Source of the DNA: Sapria himalayana | Lineage: Eukaryota > Streptophyta > Magnoliopsida > Malpighiales > Rafflesiaceae | Assembly (NCBI GenBank): GCA_029783825.1 | Contig: JAREIK010002637.1 | Location: 850,583 to 914,582 of the forward strand | Direction: 5' to 3' | DNA: 64,000 bases | Shown here: positions 12,469 to 23,908 of the stretch, one piece after another | Position numbering within the stretch: position 1 is the stretch's first letter | Layout of the letters: each line of letters opens with the position of its first letter | The notes under the pieces: generated by a model | Told to the model about the DNA's origin: nothing | The model's database searches: none | Seen by the model: the letters and a program-made list of their open reading frames with translations, nothing else | Position numbers and translations under genes: made by a program

Positions 12469-13804
12469 CTGATATACCAAGAGGGCAATATAAATTATGC
12501 AATCATAGAGGGGAAATAAAATTTTGAGAAGAATGTTGCATACAAAGTTCTATAATTTTCAATTGTGAAACAATAAATAACATGTCAAAATAACAAGCAA
12601 AAATGAACTCTTAACAGGAGAACAAAACTTTAATTTTGTTGCTGAAATCCTAAGTATTCTATAACCCTGAAGAGCTAAATTAGAAAACCCTGAAGTTATA
12701 TCATTTTTTAGACATTGTTCATCCTGCCTGAAAACCAACAAATAACACATTAGAATTCAAAATTTTTTTTATGTGAACAACATAGTTGTTATGGTTTAAA
12801 TTTCTGTATTTTTATTTTTTATTCTGTTTATTCTTTGGATGGAAAGCTGACATGTGGGTTGTCCCAATCGAGTTGGTTTGTTTCTATAGAACATCCCCTC
12901 AATCAAGTTACATTATTATGAGTTGGTATTTTTTTTTTATTAGAGTTTATTATTTTACATAAATTAGATCGAAAACCTAGGAAAAGAGAGGAATAGTGTG
13001 ATGTGCATAGTCATGCATATGTAACAGTACACAAGCACACGTGTATAGGCATCTGTAAAAAAACAGACATGTTCACATATGAGGTGGATAGATGTGTCAG
13101 TAACAGAGTAAAAGAATGCACATGCATAGTGAAAAGTTTGCACAAGGTGTGCTCGTGTGGATGTGTGCAAGTGTGTGTGTTGTTGGTAACACAGTAGGCA
13201 TCTTGCCTACTGTGTGCAGCAGTGTTCAACATAAAAGTTGTGAGCAAACCTTAGCTATGTGCCCACTGCTATATATTTGGCATCTGCACAAAGGACACAA
13301 TAAGTGATTTTACTTAAAAAATATAAGGAATTGATTTTTGGCAGAATTGTAGAGTTCAGTGTGCACATGCAGTATGTGTGTTAAAGGAATCAAAACACTA
13401 CCAAAGTCACATATTGTGCAGTACAGTGCTAGTAAAGAAACATGAAAGATTCTTCGTACAGTTTACATATTGTAGGAAGAAATGATATAATAGAGATTGA
13501 TGCTAGCAGCTATTTTTAGAGATAAGACCAAAAACATTATAGTATATTAAGAAAGACAGGCAAACTATCAAAATCATCAAGTAATCCTTACAAAGTTGCT
13601 CCATAATAACTTACTAAAAATAAATACATAAAACTTCTCTTTAAGACATCAACATGTGTTTTTCATCATCCAGCTAAAACAGTCCTTGAGAGTAATATTT
13701 TCATTTTAAATTCTCAGTTATCAACTCATGAGTCAACAATAATATCTTGAAATATAGTTGTTATAGAAAAGGAAATCACAAGCTGAAGAATAGACAACTC
13801 AGTA
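12469..13804. other. Intron sequence next to exon 2, with an LTR-like stretch
   Basis: About 12780-12960 resembles 22620-22760 (TTTATTCTTTGGATGGAA, then GAGTTGGTTTGTTT), so it may be a solo Copia LTR fragment. 13000-13300 is GT/AC-rich without clear coding sense. Confidence 0.35.
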
Positions 13805-14517
13805 TGTTGGGATCGAGACTTGGTTCTTCCAAGCGGTAATTGTGTAAACCTTTTTCTTAACTTATGCTAATCACGACCTTATTTTTTTTATGTTAGGACT
13901 CAAGTTGTTGTTAAAACTTAAAATATGTCATCGTGACTTGGTCTTGCAACATAAAAATATATTGTCACAATTAATTTGATGATGTGAGTGAGAATATGTT
14001 GTTGCAACTATATTTATTACCAAGACAATATACAACTATCTTCGATGATGCCACAACACTAAATGTGTAGTTGTGATATTATTTACTTGTATTCATGATT
14101 TATATTTAAATGATTAGTAAATGACATTAATATCAAAAGAAAAAAAAAAGAGAAAAAAAAAAGATACGATAATGAAATAGAACTCATTGTAATATAATAT
14201 AAATTGCAAACATAAAATTTAAATTAATTCCAAGTGTGAATAACTATGTGCTCTCTTCCCTCACTCTCTTTTCTTCTAAATGAATCTATTTGTATATGAT
14301 AGCTATGCATGTTCTCTCTCATGCAACTCATACTTAATCCTGTCATCATCAATTGAATCATAGATCTAACCTAAGTATTTATATTCCCTAGTATACAGCC
14401 GAAGTCAAATAATATCTAACTAACTAACGACAAGATCATGTGGAGCAATTAACTTGCTGCTCATATTTGGCATCAGAATTGAACCTGAAATTTGGTTTTA
14501 CGCTCCGATTCCTAACA
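13805..14517 (+). mobile_element. Candidate 5' LTR of a Copia element
   Basis: It begins TGTTGGGATC and ends CCTAACA, short inverted ends. It is followed by TTTGGTATCAT, close to the initiator-tRNA-Met primer site used by plant Copia. No matching 3' LTR was found, so the limits are tentative. Confidence 0.45.
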
Positions 14518-14619
14518 TTTGGTATCATAATCAGAGTTAGACTTGATATTTAGTTTTATACTCTGATTCAGGACATTTGATATAAGAGGAAATTATTTTG
14601 AAGGTTTATATGTAAAAAT

Positions 14620-16860
14620 TGCTAGGGAAAACTATGTAAATGATTGAATCAATGAGAAAGAAGAAAGAAATTTTTAGACAATTATTTCAAATTTTGGAAA
14701 TTAAAAATGAAAAACTTATTAGTGATTAAGATTTATAGTCTATGATCAACAATCCAAAGTCATGTAGCATATCAATAGTAATAAAGAATCAAAGTCATTG
14801 AATGGAAAAAGCTAGATCAAAGGGCTAAAAACTTGATTCAACTATGCTTAGATAATTTCATGCTTGTGAATAATCACTACAAAAGAAACAGCAAAGAGAT
14901 TGTAGTTGACTTTAAAGAATGCTCATAAGAACAAGTCGTCAATCAACCATATATTCTTAAAGAAGAAGAAGTTCAATCTATGTACGAAGAATTAAGTAAC
15001 TTTCTCTTATTGCATACATGAATTTAAGACATTGATTAATCAGCTTACATCTATATGCTATGAAATCAAATATAATAAAGTGGAGGTGATGCTTTGTTCG
15101 CTATCAAATTCATGAGATAATTTAATTGTTATCATTGGTAATGATTGAATGAATGTGACATACAAAAGTATGATTATAGCTCTTTTGTCTAAGAAGATGT
15201 AGAGACAGAACATGGGAGTGTCCTCCGATGAAATGTTACTTGTGAAAAACACAACTGATAACAACTTCCCTCGTTCAGCAAGCAAACCACAATTAGAAAA
15301 AGGCCAAAGGACATAAAAATTCAAGGCCAAGTATTAAAAATGCAATGAATTATAACATTTTAAAAAGGATTGTCAAACATATGCTTCCTATGCTAAATAT
15401 GTTAAAAGTGGATCAATGAAAAAGGATTGTATATAATTAAAAATGTAATTATACATGATTCATTAATTCTGAAGCATCATATCACATGACTCCACATCAA
15501 AAATAATATTAATTAAGAAAACCATGATAGTAGAATAGTGTACATGGGCAACAACTCTACTACTAATATTGTAAGTCATGGAAAGATATAATAAGAATGT
15601 ATGAAGGGACTGTGAAGAAACTCTCAAGTATAATACATGTACCAAGCCTCAGCAAAATGATCATCTAAGTTGAGATAGTGATAGCTTTAGATTTGATTTT
15701 CACTTATGATAACAAGTCAAGTAAAACTACTCGTGAAAAAAGATTATTACTCGAGGAATGAGGGTTTGATCAATATACAAGTTGATAACTATCATTATCC
15801 CTAGTATCAATAGTAGATCCTTCGTTACAAATAAAGACCACTAAGAAAAAGAAATTTCACAATAAACATGTAAATTCTAGAAAACATAAAGCAAATGAAA
15901 CTTAAGATCATGACAAGATCATATGCCATTACGACTAATATAGTGTCGTGATTCTGTTTTCTGAAGGGAATGCAACATGTGAGAACAAAATTTTGATAAA
16001 AGACTCGAAAAATTTGTGGCATCAGCGACTTGAGTTCATTAATAAGAAAAGTCTCACAACTACATATACAAACAACATGTTGAAAGGAGTTTCAAATTGT
16101 TTACAAGGTTTTGAATTCTATTAAGACTCTATATATATATAACAAAATATGATGAAGTTCAAGACATTAATCACTAGATCAAAAGCAATGATGGACTTGA
16201 TATAAAATGACTTATTTAGAAAAATACCAGATATATCATTTGAAAAATCAAGTTACTATGTCTCATTTATTGATGATTTCTCTAGATATGTTTAGATAGA
16301 TTTTATTCAGAAGAAGTTGAATGTCCTATAAAAATTTAAAGAGTTTAAAGTATTGGTAGAAACATTTCTAGCAACAAGATAAAGATCTTGCACATAGACA
16401 ATATGACAAACTTTTTTAGTAGATTGATTGTGAGTTGAGCAAGAAATTATGAGGTAGAACACAGTTCAAATTATACCCCAATAAAATGGTATAGCAGAAA
16501 AACTAAACAAAATACTGATTGAGAAGACAATTACATGAATAGTTGAGCAGACATGAAACTAAATTTTTGGGCAAAAACTATTATCATAGTATGCTACCTG
16601 AAGAACTAAACTTTCACATCTATTGTGGATGGGTAGACTCCATTCGAAATGTTGCATGTGAGAAAGTTAAGTATAACCCACCTCTAAGTCTTTGGATGTG
16701 ACACATGTACACATGCCAAGTGAGAAGAATAAGTTGAACTTTAAATCTATAAAATACGCATTAGTTAGAAGGAATGCATCAAAAACTATAAACTTTGAAA
16801 CCTAGAGACTAATATCTATTCCAGAGATAACATGTTAAAAAAGTCCAATGAATAAGCTAA
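14620..16860 (+). pseudogene. Decayed Copia gag-pol (gag, protease, integrase)
   Basis: Broken frames match Copia polyproteins in order: a gag start with the pattern FW.LKMKNLL, WKKLDQRA..LIQLCL, a LEEL..F.T-type middle, a remnant Cys-His knuckle at about 15330-15380, DS.ASYHMTPH at about 15475 (protease-region motif), VYMGNNSTT, LWHQRL (GAG-pre-integrase, about 16013), and the integrase tail with PQ.NGIAEKLN and SLDVTHVHMPSEKNKL. Frameshifts and stops are everywhere. The reverse transcriptase and RNase H are absent after about 16860, so this is a 5' half only. It is antisense to the E4 gene. Confidence 0.8.
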
Positions 16861-17339
16861 TTGTTGGGACTCTCCTCAAAGTCACAACACACAACATATG
16901 CCAAGTGATAAGATGAACAATATTGCAATTTTAAGATTCAAAGAGAATTAGAGATAAGAAATTATAATTTAAGAGTAAAAAATTATAAATATTAATCACT
17001 TGTTAATATAATTCTTTAAAATTTTTAATATTAATTTTTTTCTTTTTTTGACGAGTAAAAACCCAATAGTTATTAGATTTATATTCATAACTATTTGATA
17101 GAAATCCAATAGTTAACAATAATATAGTTAAAAAAATCTATTTTATAAAAAATATTAAAAATTATGCATGTTTTTTTGATGCCCAACATGGTGGTGATAT
17201 GCATCGGTGTCTTGTCCAAAGCCATTGATTTTGGGCAATGGCACAAAATTTTTAAATAGGGATGCATGCATGCCATGTGCTCTACTCTGAAAATTGAATT
17301 AAAAAAAAAGTGCACTAACTTCATGCGGCTATATTTTTT
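16861..17339. other. AT-rich sequence, no gene seen
   Basis: A TGTTGGGACT start at about 16863 resembles the LTR start at 13805, but the similarity does not continue. Nothing else was identified. Confidence 0.35.
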
Positions 17340-17726
17340 AATATCTATAGGACTCGCGAATGAACTTCACACACATGTCAGGTCAAATGATGTCACACTT
17401 CGGCATGAGAGCCAAATTGACTGACCCAACACGCACAATTCCATGGATCCACATGCACTTGATGATGGTATGACATGATTCCTAATCAGTTCATGGCGTG
17501 TCTAGCATAGCGTTTGCAGGTAGTGCCACAATAGAACTTGGGAGTACAGTGAATGGGCTCAAATTGTGTGTGGATCAGATTCAAGTTGTGTTGTGGGTGG
17601 GCTCGGATCTTGTCGTAAGCTCGAGCCATGTCATGGGTCACATCGGGACAGAGCTACAACCTACAGGCCAGGCTCGAGTGGTGTCGAGGCCAAGCCCAGA
17701 TCATACTACAAACCATGTCGCGAGTA
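17340..17726. repeat. GC-richer hAT-like repeat segment
   Basis: GTCAGGTCAAATGATG and related GTCATGCC-type wording recall the GC-rich heads elsewhere in the window. Its open frame (17498-17779) matches nothing and looks accidental. Confidence 0.35.
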
Positions 17727-17736
17727 GGGATGGGCT

Positions 17737-18700
17737 AAGAAGCACAAACACGGATACGAATACGGGGATACGACAATGATAAGATACGGGGACACGATAA
17801 ATTTCAAAAAACTAGGATGTGAATATGACTAGGATACGACATGATAAAAAAATAAATATATACAAATATTATCCTTAAAAAATAATATAGATAAACAAAA
17901 AAAAATGTTTAAATATTATTTTTATAAATATTCAAACACAAACATAAGAAATATTATACAAGTGAGTTTTGACTCTATAATATGATCATCTATATATTTG
18001 TCTAAAAAAATTATATTTGAAAAAAAATATTTCCTCTTCATTTTTCTTTATCCAATTTTACTTTTTTCATGACGTACATTCATAATGAAGTATTATTATC
18101 ATCTTAATTATTCTGTTAATTACGTGAATGCTCAAAATTACAACTCATTATATTATATAATTCTACATTAAAAAAAATATGCATTTAAATAAATCTATAT
18201 TATAAAACCAAAACTAATATACTTACATATTACATATTTATATATTGCATATATTACATATTGCATACTACAAAAATCATGCATATTTATATTACATACT
18301 TCAAAATAATTTGTTTATTATTTTTTACATTTAAATATGCATATTTTTTTGCATATTTATTAAAAATAATGGATTTGGGTCCCCCTCCCCCATGTTACTG
18401 CTTCGAAATCCTGAAGTGAAGTCAACCCCTACCTCCCCCGCCATTACGGCATTACCTTTTCAAACTCAAACAGCATTGTCGACGTCGGTGTTGTCGGGCA
18501 CTCGAACATGGAATCCACAATAAAGATGCATCGAGCACGTATTCGACACGTCCGTTCGATACGCCACATGGTATATCAGACAAGAATTAGTCAACGATAC
18601 GTCACGTAGCGTATCAGACACGTATCCGTGGTATGTCCATATCATATCCACATGTCCAACACATGGACACGACTATAGATTGGCGTATCCATGCTTCCTT
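17737..18700. mobile_element. Non-autonomous DNA transposon (964 bp) with GATACG-rich ends
   Basis: The left end reads AAGAAGCACAAACACGGATA and the right end read inward is AAGGAAGCATGGATACGCC, so the termini are inverted. The flanks GGGATGGGCT (17727-17736) and GGGATGGAGCT (18702-18712) look like a target duplication with one indel. Both subterminal zones are full of GATACG/CGTATC; the middle is AT-rich and non-coding. Confidence 0.6.
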
Positions 18701-18759
18701 GGGGATGGAGCTGTCCTACCCATTTTCCACCTTTAGTTATGACCATAAATTAATTTAAC

Positions 18760-20330
18760 AACCAAATATCCTCTTTTATCATTTATTATCGTGTATATTA
18801 TCAAATCTTACACCTTCAAGAAAGAATATTAAATTTAATTCCCAAAATTTTTGGGAATAATAATTTTGTTCATTAAGTATCCCTATGATGTGACAAGATA
18901 GCACCTAGAAATATAAAATATGTTTTTCATGGTTGATCTAATATACAAAAGGTATTAATATTATTTGTCAAAGATTAATAAAATATTAGTGAGTACTAAT
19001 ATTATTTTTGAGCATAACCTATTTTTAACAAGCCTAAGAAAAATAAAGATCTTGAAAAAAATAATTTTTTTAGTAATTCATAGTCCCACTTGGGACTCCA
19101 ATTAGAAAAGATAATTAATCATTGACTACATTAATGTAGATTCATTGTATGTACCAAACAAATTGATTCTAGAAAAAATAAATTTTCCCTAAATTCCAAG
19201 TCTACCTAGAGTCTAGTCAATCTAGTATTCTCACAATAAAAAAATACATTAGCTAAGCATAAAGGATACATATTTTCACAATGATAGAGAAAGTACATAT
19301 GAAGTAATCATTTGAGTTTCAAGCAGCATGATCAGATATAATTTATAAATTATATTGTATGGTCTAAAACAATTACCATATGCCTGATTTACGAGATTTT
19401 CATAGACAATCTCCGACTTTGGGTTATACAAATATGTTGTAGAATTTTTCATTATTTTTTAAAGTGAGTCATAGTGACAAAATGATTCTATTGATTGTAT
19501 TTGTTGATGACATTTTGATTACGAAAGGTAATAAGTTAAGATCGCTCAACTCAAAGAATATATTCTAAGTCTTAACACAATTTCAAATGAATACCTTGGG
19601 CATTTGCTTATTTTATGAGAAATATTATCTTGGCACAAAATATATATATATTTGATACTCTTGGAGAGGTTGGTTTTCTAGGTTGTCCTCCAACAAACAC
19701 TTTTAATGGTCTAGATTCTAACTTCACTTGTAATGTTATTTATTCAATTTACTCTACTACTTATACGCAAATCATAGGAAGGATTAATTATCTAACTATG
19801 ATAAAATCATATATTGCATATGTAATCGATATAATTAGTTATTTTTTAAATTCTCTTCAGCATGTTCATCTTTATGTAACCCTTTATATACGGAGGTGTG
19901 TAAAGATTTTTTTTAGGAATCATAGGCACTTATAGTTAATCAAGTATTCAGATTTAAATTAGGTACTAGCATGCACCAAGAAAATGTATACGATAAAATT
20001 TTATATTTTTCCTTAAGACAATATTATCTCTTAAAAAAAGAGATAAAAAATTATTTCAAAATCTAATATAGAGGTAGAATTCAGAATCATGATAATAATT
20101 ACTTGTGAGATACTTTGGATATAACATTTGCTCAAAAAAATTGAAAGTATTATTTTCTCTCATTACCCTTTATTGTGACAGTCAAACAATGAGATATATA
20201 ACATCTAATTCTAATGTTATATTTAATGAGCAAACAAAACAAATAAAGATACATTTTTTTTCCTTAGAAAGATAATAAATATTTTTACAAATATCTTGAA
20301 GTAGCCCTGCTTATTTTTCTCTCCTAATAA
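18760..20330 (+). pseudogene. Copia reverse transcriptase/RNase H relic A
   Basis: The translation in shifted frames gives the end of the RT palm with ILLIVFVDDILIT at about 19478-19525 (the catalytic VDD is present), then FQMNTLG.C, TYTQIIGRINYLT at about 19755 (the GRLNYLT step of Copia), and an RNase H region to about 20330 with a D-N-Q-type remnant. It is broken and antisense to the E4 gene. Confidence 0.75.
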
Positions 20331-20920
20331 CTTGATATTCTAAACTTATACACATAAGCTAGAGCAAAAAATATTATAATTTTTATATAATTTTTTTCTT
20401 TTATGCTTTTCATTGGAGCATCATATTTGTGGGATACTCTAATTATTTTTTGCTCATTTTATAAATGCATTTGATGTGTAGTTTTATTATTTATAATGAT
20501 TGGGGATACATTATTTTCTCTCGTTATCTTTTACTATGAAAGTCTAATAGCGAGCCATATGATACATAATTTTAATCTAGTATTTCATAGTGGACAAAAC
20601 ATATAGAGGTGAATTATTTCTTGCTCATAAAGAAAAATCTAGATGAACCATTGCTATAATATATATTCATATAGTAGAGAAGATCCAGATATCTTTACAA
20701 ATATCTTGAAGTAGCACAACTTATTTCTCTCTCCTCTATGCATGATATTTTAGACTTTTACAAAATAGCTTGAGGGAGAATATTATAATTTTTATGTTGT
20801 AATTTCTTTCTTTTATGTTTTTCATGAAAGCATCATATATGTGGGTTATCCTAATTCTTTTGTTCGTTATATAAATGCATTTGATATGTGGTTTTATTAT
20901 TTAAAATGATTATTTTTTTT
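20141..20920 (+). repeat. Imperfect tandem duplication of the Copia RNase H end plus LTR start
   Basis: 20141-20505 and about 20509-20920 repeat one another: ATTATTTTCTCTC, AAATATCTTGAAGTAGC, TCATATTTGTGGG and ATAAATGCATTTGAT recur in the same order with substitutions. Both copies have decayed. Confidence 0.65.
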
Positions 20921-20959
20921 TATGTTATGTGGTCACAAGTTCAGTAGAGTTTATTTTTG

Positions 20960-22614
20960 AAAAATAAGACATGCAACATATTCAAAATAGTTGTGAGTCT
21001 CCCGAGAAAATAGATGATTGTATAACTAACTCTCTTGATTTTTATATTTTGATAATTCTTTTAAAGAAATAGAATTGTATTAAATATTATATTTCATAGG
21101 TATTATCGTACTCACACATTTTTTTCTACTTGTATCACTTTTATTATTTCTCTTATAGATATTATGATACTCAAGTCTCATTTTAGATGTTATTTCATCC
21201 AAGATAACAATGAGCTATGTTGTAAGATATAAACTATAAATAGCATTCATTCTAATGAAACTTGAGAATATTACGACTTTCAAGAATTCATGTTATTGAT
21301 TGCAGATGTGTGTACAATATGAAAACCAAATTAAATAAAAAGATGAATCATTGAAGACGAGACTTATTACTAGATAGCTTACTCAAATGTATAAAATGGA
21401 TTAGAGAAATATGTTTTTCTCAAGTTGTCAAGGTAATCTCTTAATGAATACTTATATCACTAACATCTCACGGATAAAAAAATATATGAGTTAGACATAA
21501 AAATAATTTTATTTATAATTAACTTGAAGAGAAATTATATATGGAGTAACCACCTAAATTTTATATAGCATAATCAATGTTTGTTTGTAAACACTTATAG
21601 TTTATACATGTGTGTTAAATACTACTCTTTATTATTTTAATGAAGTTCAAATGACAAATTTATATTATTAATTATATATGTGAATGGCATCCATATATGA
21701 GAACTAAGAATTGAGAATTACTCAACTCAATAAATATTTTTAATCAATATTTCAGATAAAATATTTTGAGACTCACATACTTTCTTAGAATTGGTATGAC
21801 TTACTAAATAAAAAATATTATATTATTACAAATAAAATATGAGATTGATAATCTCGCAGAGATTAGTCTTTGGGTTTGTGTTAAGTAAATACTCTGTTTG
21901 AGACAAAAATATGTTTCTTGTTTGATACAGATTCTCTAATTTACTCAATTACTTGCAAAAGAATCATAAGAAAAAATTATTATTTGATTATTACCAAAAT
22001 AAATATAACTTCTGTAGTCAATTTTTCCTAGATTCTATATGACAAGTCTATCTAGATATAGTTCTTCCCATACTAAAGTTGTAAAGAAATATCTAAACCT
22101 TGATACTTCTTTTGGAGATTATGAACATCTCCAACTAGTCAAATTTTTAGATTCAAGTTAGGCATCAGTTTAAACCAAAAATGAGTTAATATAAGATTTT
22201 GTACCTTATTGTGGGATAATATTATCTCCAAACAAAATAAAAGAAAGAAAATAATCTCGAGATCTAGTACAAAAATAAAATTCAATATAATAATGATAAT
22301 CACTTGTGATAAACTTTAAATTAAGCATCTTCTTGAGGAACTCGGGTACCTATTTACTTTTCTTACCACTTTATATTATGATAATCAAGCAGCAAAATAT
22401 ATAGCTTTTAATCTAATATTTTACGAATAAACAAAAAATATGGAGATAGATTACTTATTTCTAAGAGAGGTTATCTTGAATGAGACTATAATAATTGTCT
22501 ATATTACAATTACAGATCAACTAGCTAATATTTTAAAAAAAACTTTGAAGAGATCTCAACTCAATTATTTTTCCTTCAAATTTGATATTTCAGATATTCA
22601 TACATCAGTTTAAA
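20960..22614 (+). pseudogene. Copia reverse transcriptase/RNase H relic B
   Basis: The C-terminal end is well preserved: LLEELGYLFTF, LYYDNQAAKYIA at about 22380, NLIFYE-stop-TKNMEIDYLFLRE, ITDQLANILKKTL, and a final stop at about 22612. This is the RNase H tail of a Copia pol. Upstream text aligns with relic C from about 28110 on. Confidence 0.75.
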
Positions 22615-23908
22615 TGAAGTAATATGATTTATGTTGTTTTCTTTTGTATTTTTTGTTTTGCTTATTTTTTGGATGAAAACACCCAATTTTTGATTTGTTC
22701 CAATCTAGTTAGTATGTTTTTATACATCATTCTCATTATACATTACTATGATAAAAGTTTATATGTTCTTATCATCAATTATTATTTTACAATAATAAAT
22801 ATATATAACAATATTCATATTCTAAAGTTCATGAGACTAAAGTATACAAAAAAAATCAAAAAACCTATCAAAAGATCGGCAATTAAAGTGCTTATTTACT
22901 AAGAGATTAGAAATTGTACCTCAGGGCCCCAAAAGGATGAGTTTGATAAGTCTCACTCGAGGTTAACTACTATTGAAAAAAAAATATTTGTCATTGTACC
23001 GAGACATGAAATAAAATATATGCACATAAGATAAAAACCAATCAGATAATCAATCATCACAATAATATTCTCATACAAACATATTTAATTTTTAAATTTT
23101 TATGAGATCCACTATATTAATATTTAAGTAATAACATACAAATATCTACTTAAAAAATTAAATATAATAAGTGAATACAATATGACAAAAATTTTCAAAG
23201 TTCACTTTCAAATTTATATACGAACATCATCCATATCATTCTTAGAAAAGAAAAAAAAATAAGTTGAGATGAATTGAAAAAAGAATTATCTCAAATTTTT
23301 TTCAGTGATGAAATAAAAAACAATTTTAACAATTTTTTCCTACTCATTAAGAAACACAATAAAATCAAGTATCAATGTATGAGTCACAAAAATCATTGGA
23401 TGAGAGTGAAGATTAAACCACCTCAAATATATATTTGATCTAAAAAATCATAAAAATTATATTTAAAGTCACACTTTATCTCAAAACCACATTTAAAAAT
23501 TATTCTTTAGCTATTTACTTATTTAAAGAACAAATTATTACTTAAAAAAATAAAAGATCAATAATAAAAATATTATTAATACAAGAAAAAGACACTATTA
23601 TAATAAGAATATTTATTATTAGTACAATAAAAACCTAATTATAATAAATGTTGTAGTTTCAAATTATTTTTATTAATAATTTTTCTTTAATTTTTTCTCA
23701 TTATCGAAGGGAGCACCACTTCTAGGCTAACACAATCCATTTTTCCCATCATATAAAGATATTCCATTATATTTATCATTTATGATTTTTATTAATTGTT
23801 GGATGGTTTTTAGCATTAATGTTATCGTGCTTTTAAATTCAAAACTCAATGATTATAAAGAGATAGGGCGTGTGCATTGTAGTAGCATGTGTGTGTATTA
23901 TTTCTACT
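22615..23908. other. LTR-like text followed by unassigned AT-rich sequence
   Basis: The first 150 bases follow directly on RNase H relic B and resemble 12780-12960, as a 3' LTR start would. The rest has no recognised content. Confidence 0.35.

Noticed and set aside
19615..19935. 106-codon frame as a possible host gene
   Set aside because: It is a surviving piece of Copia reverse transcriptase relic A (GRINYLT step).
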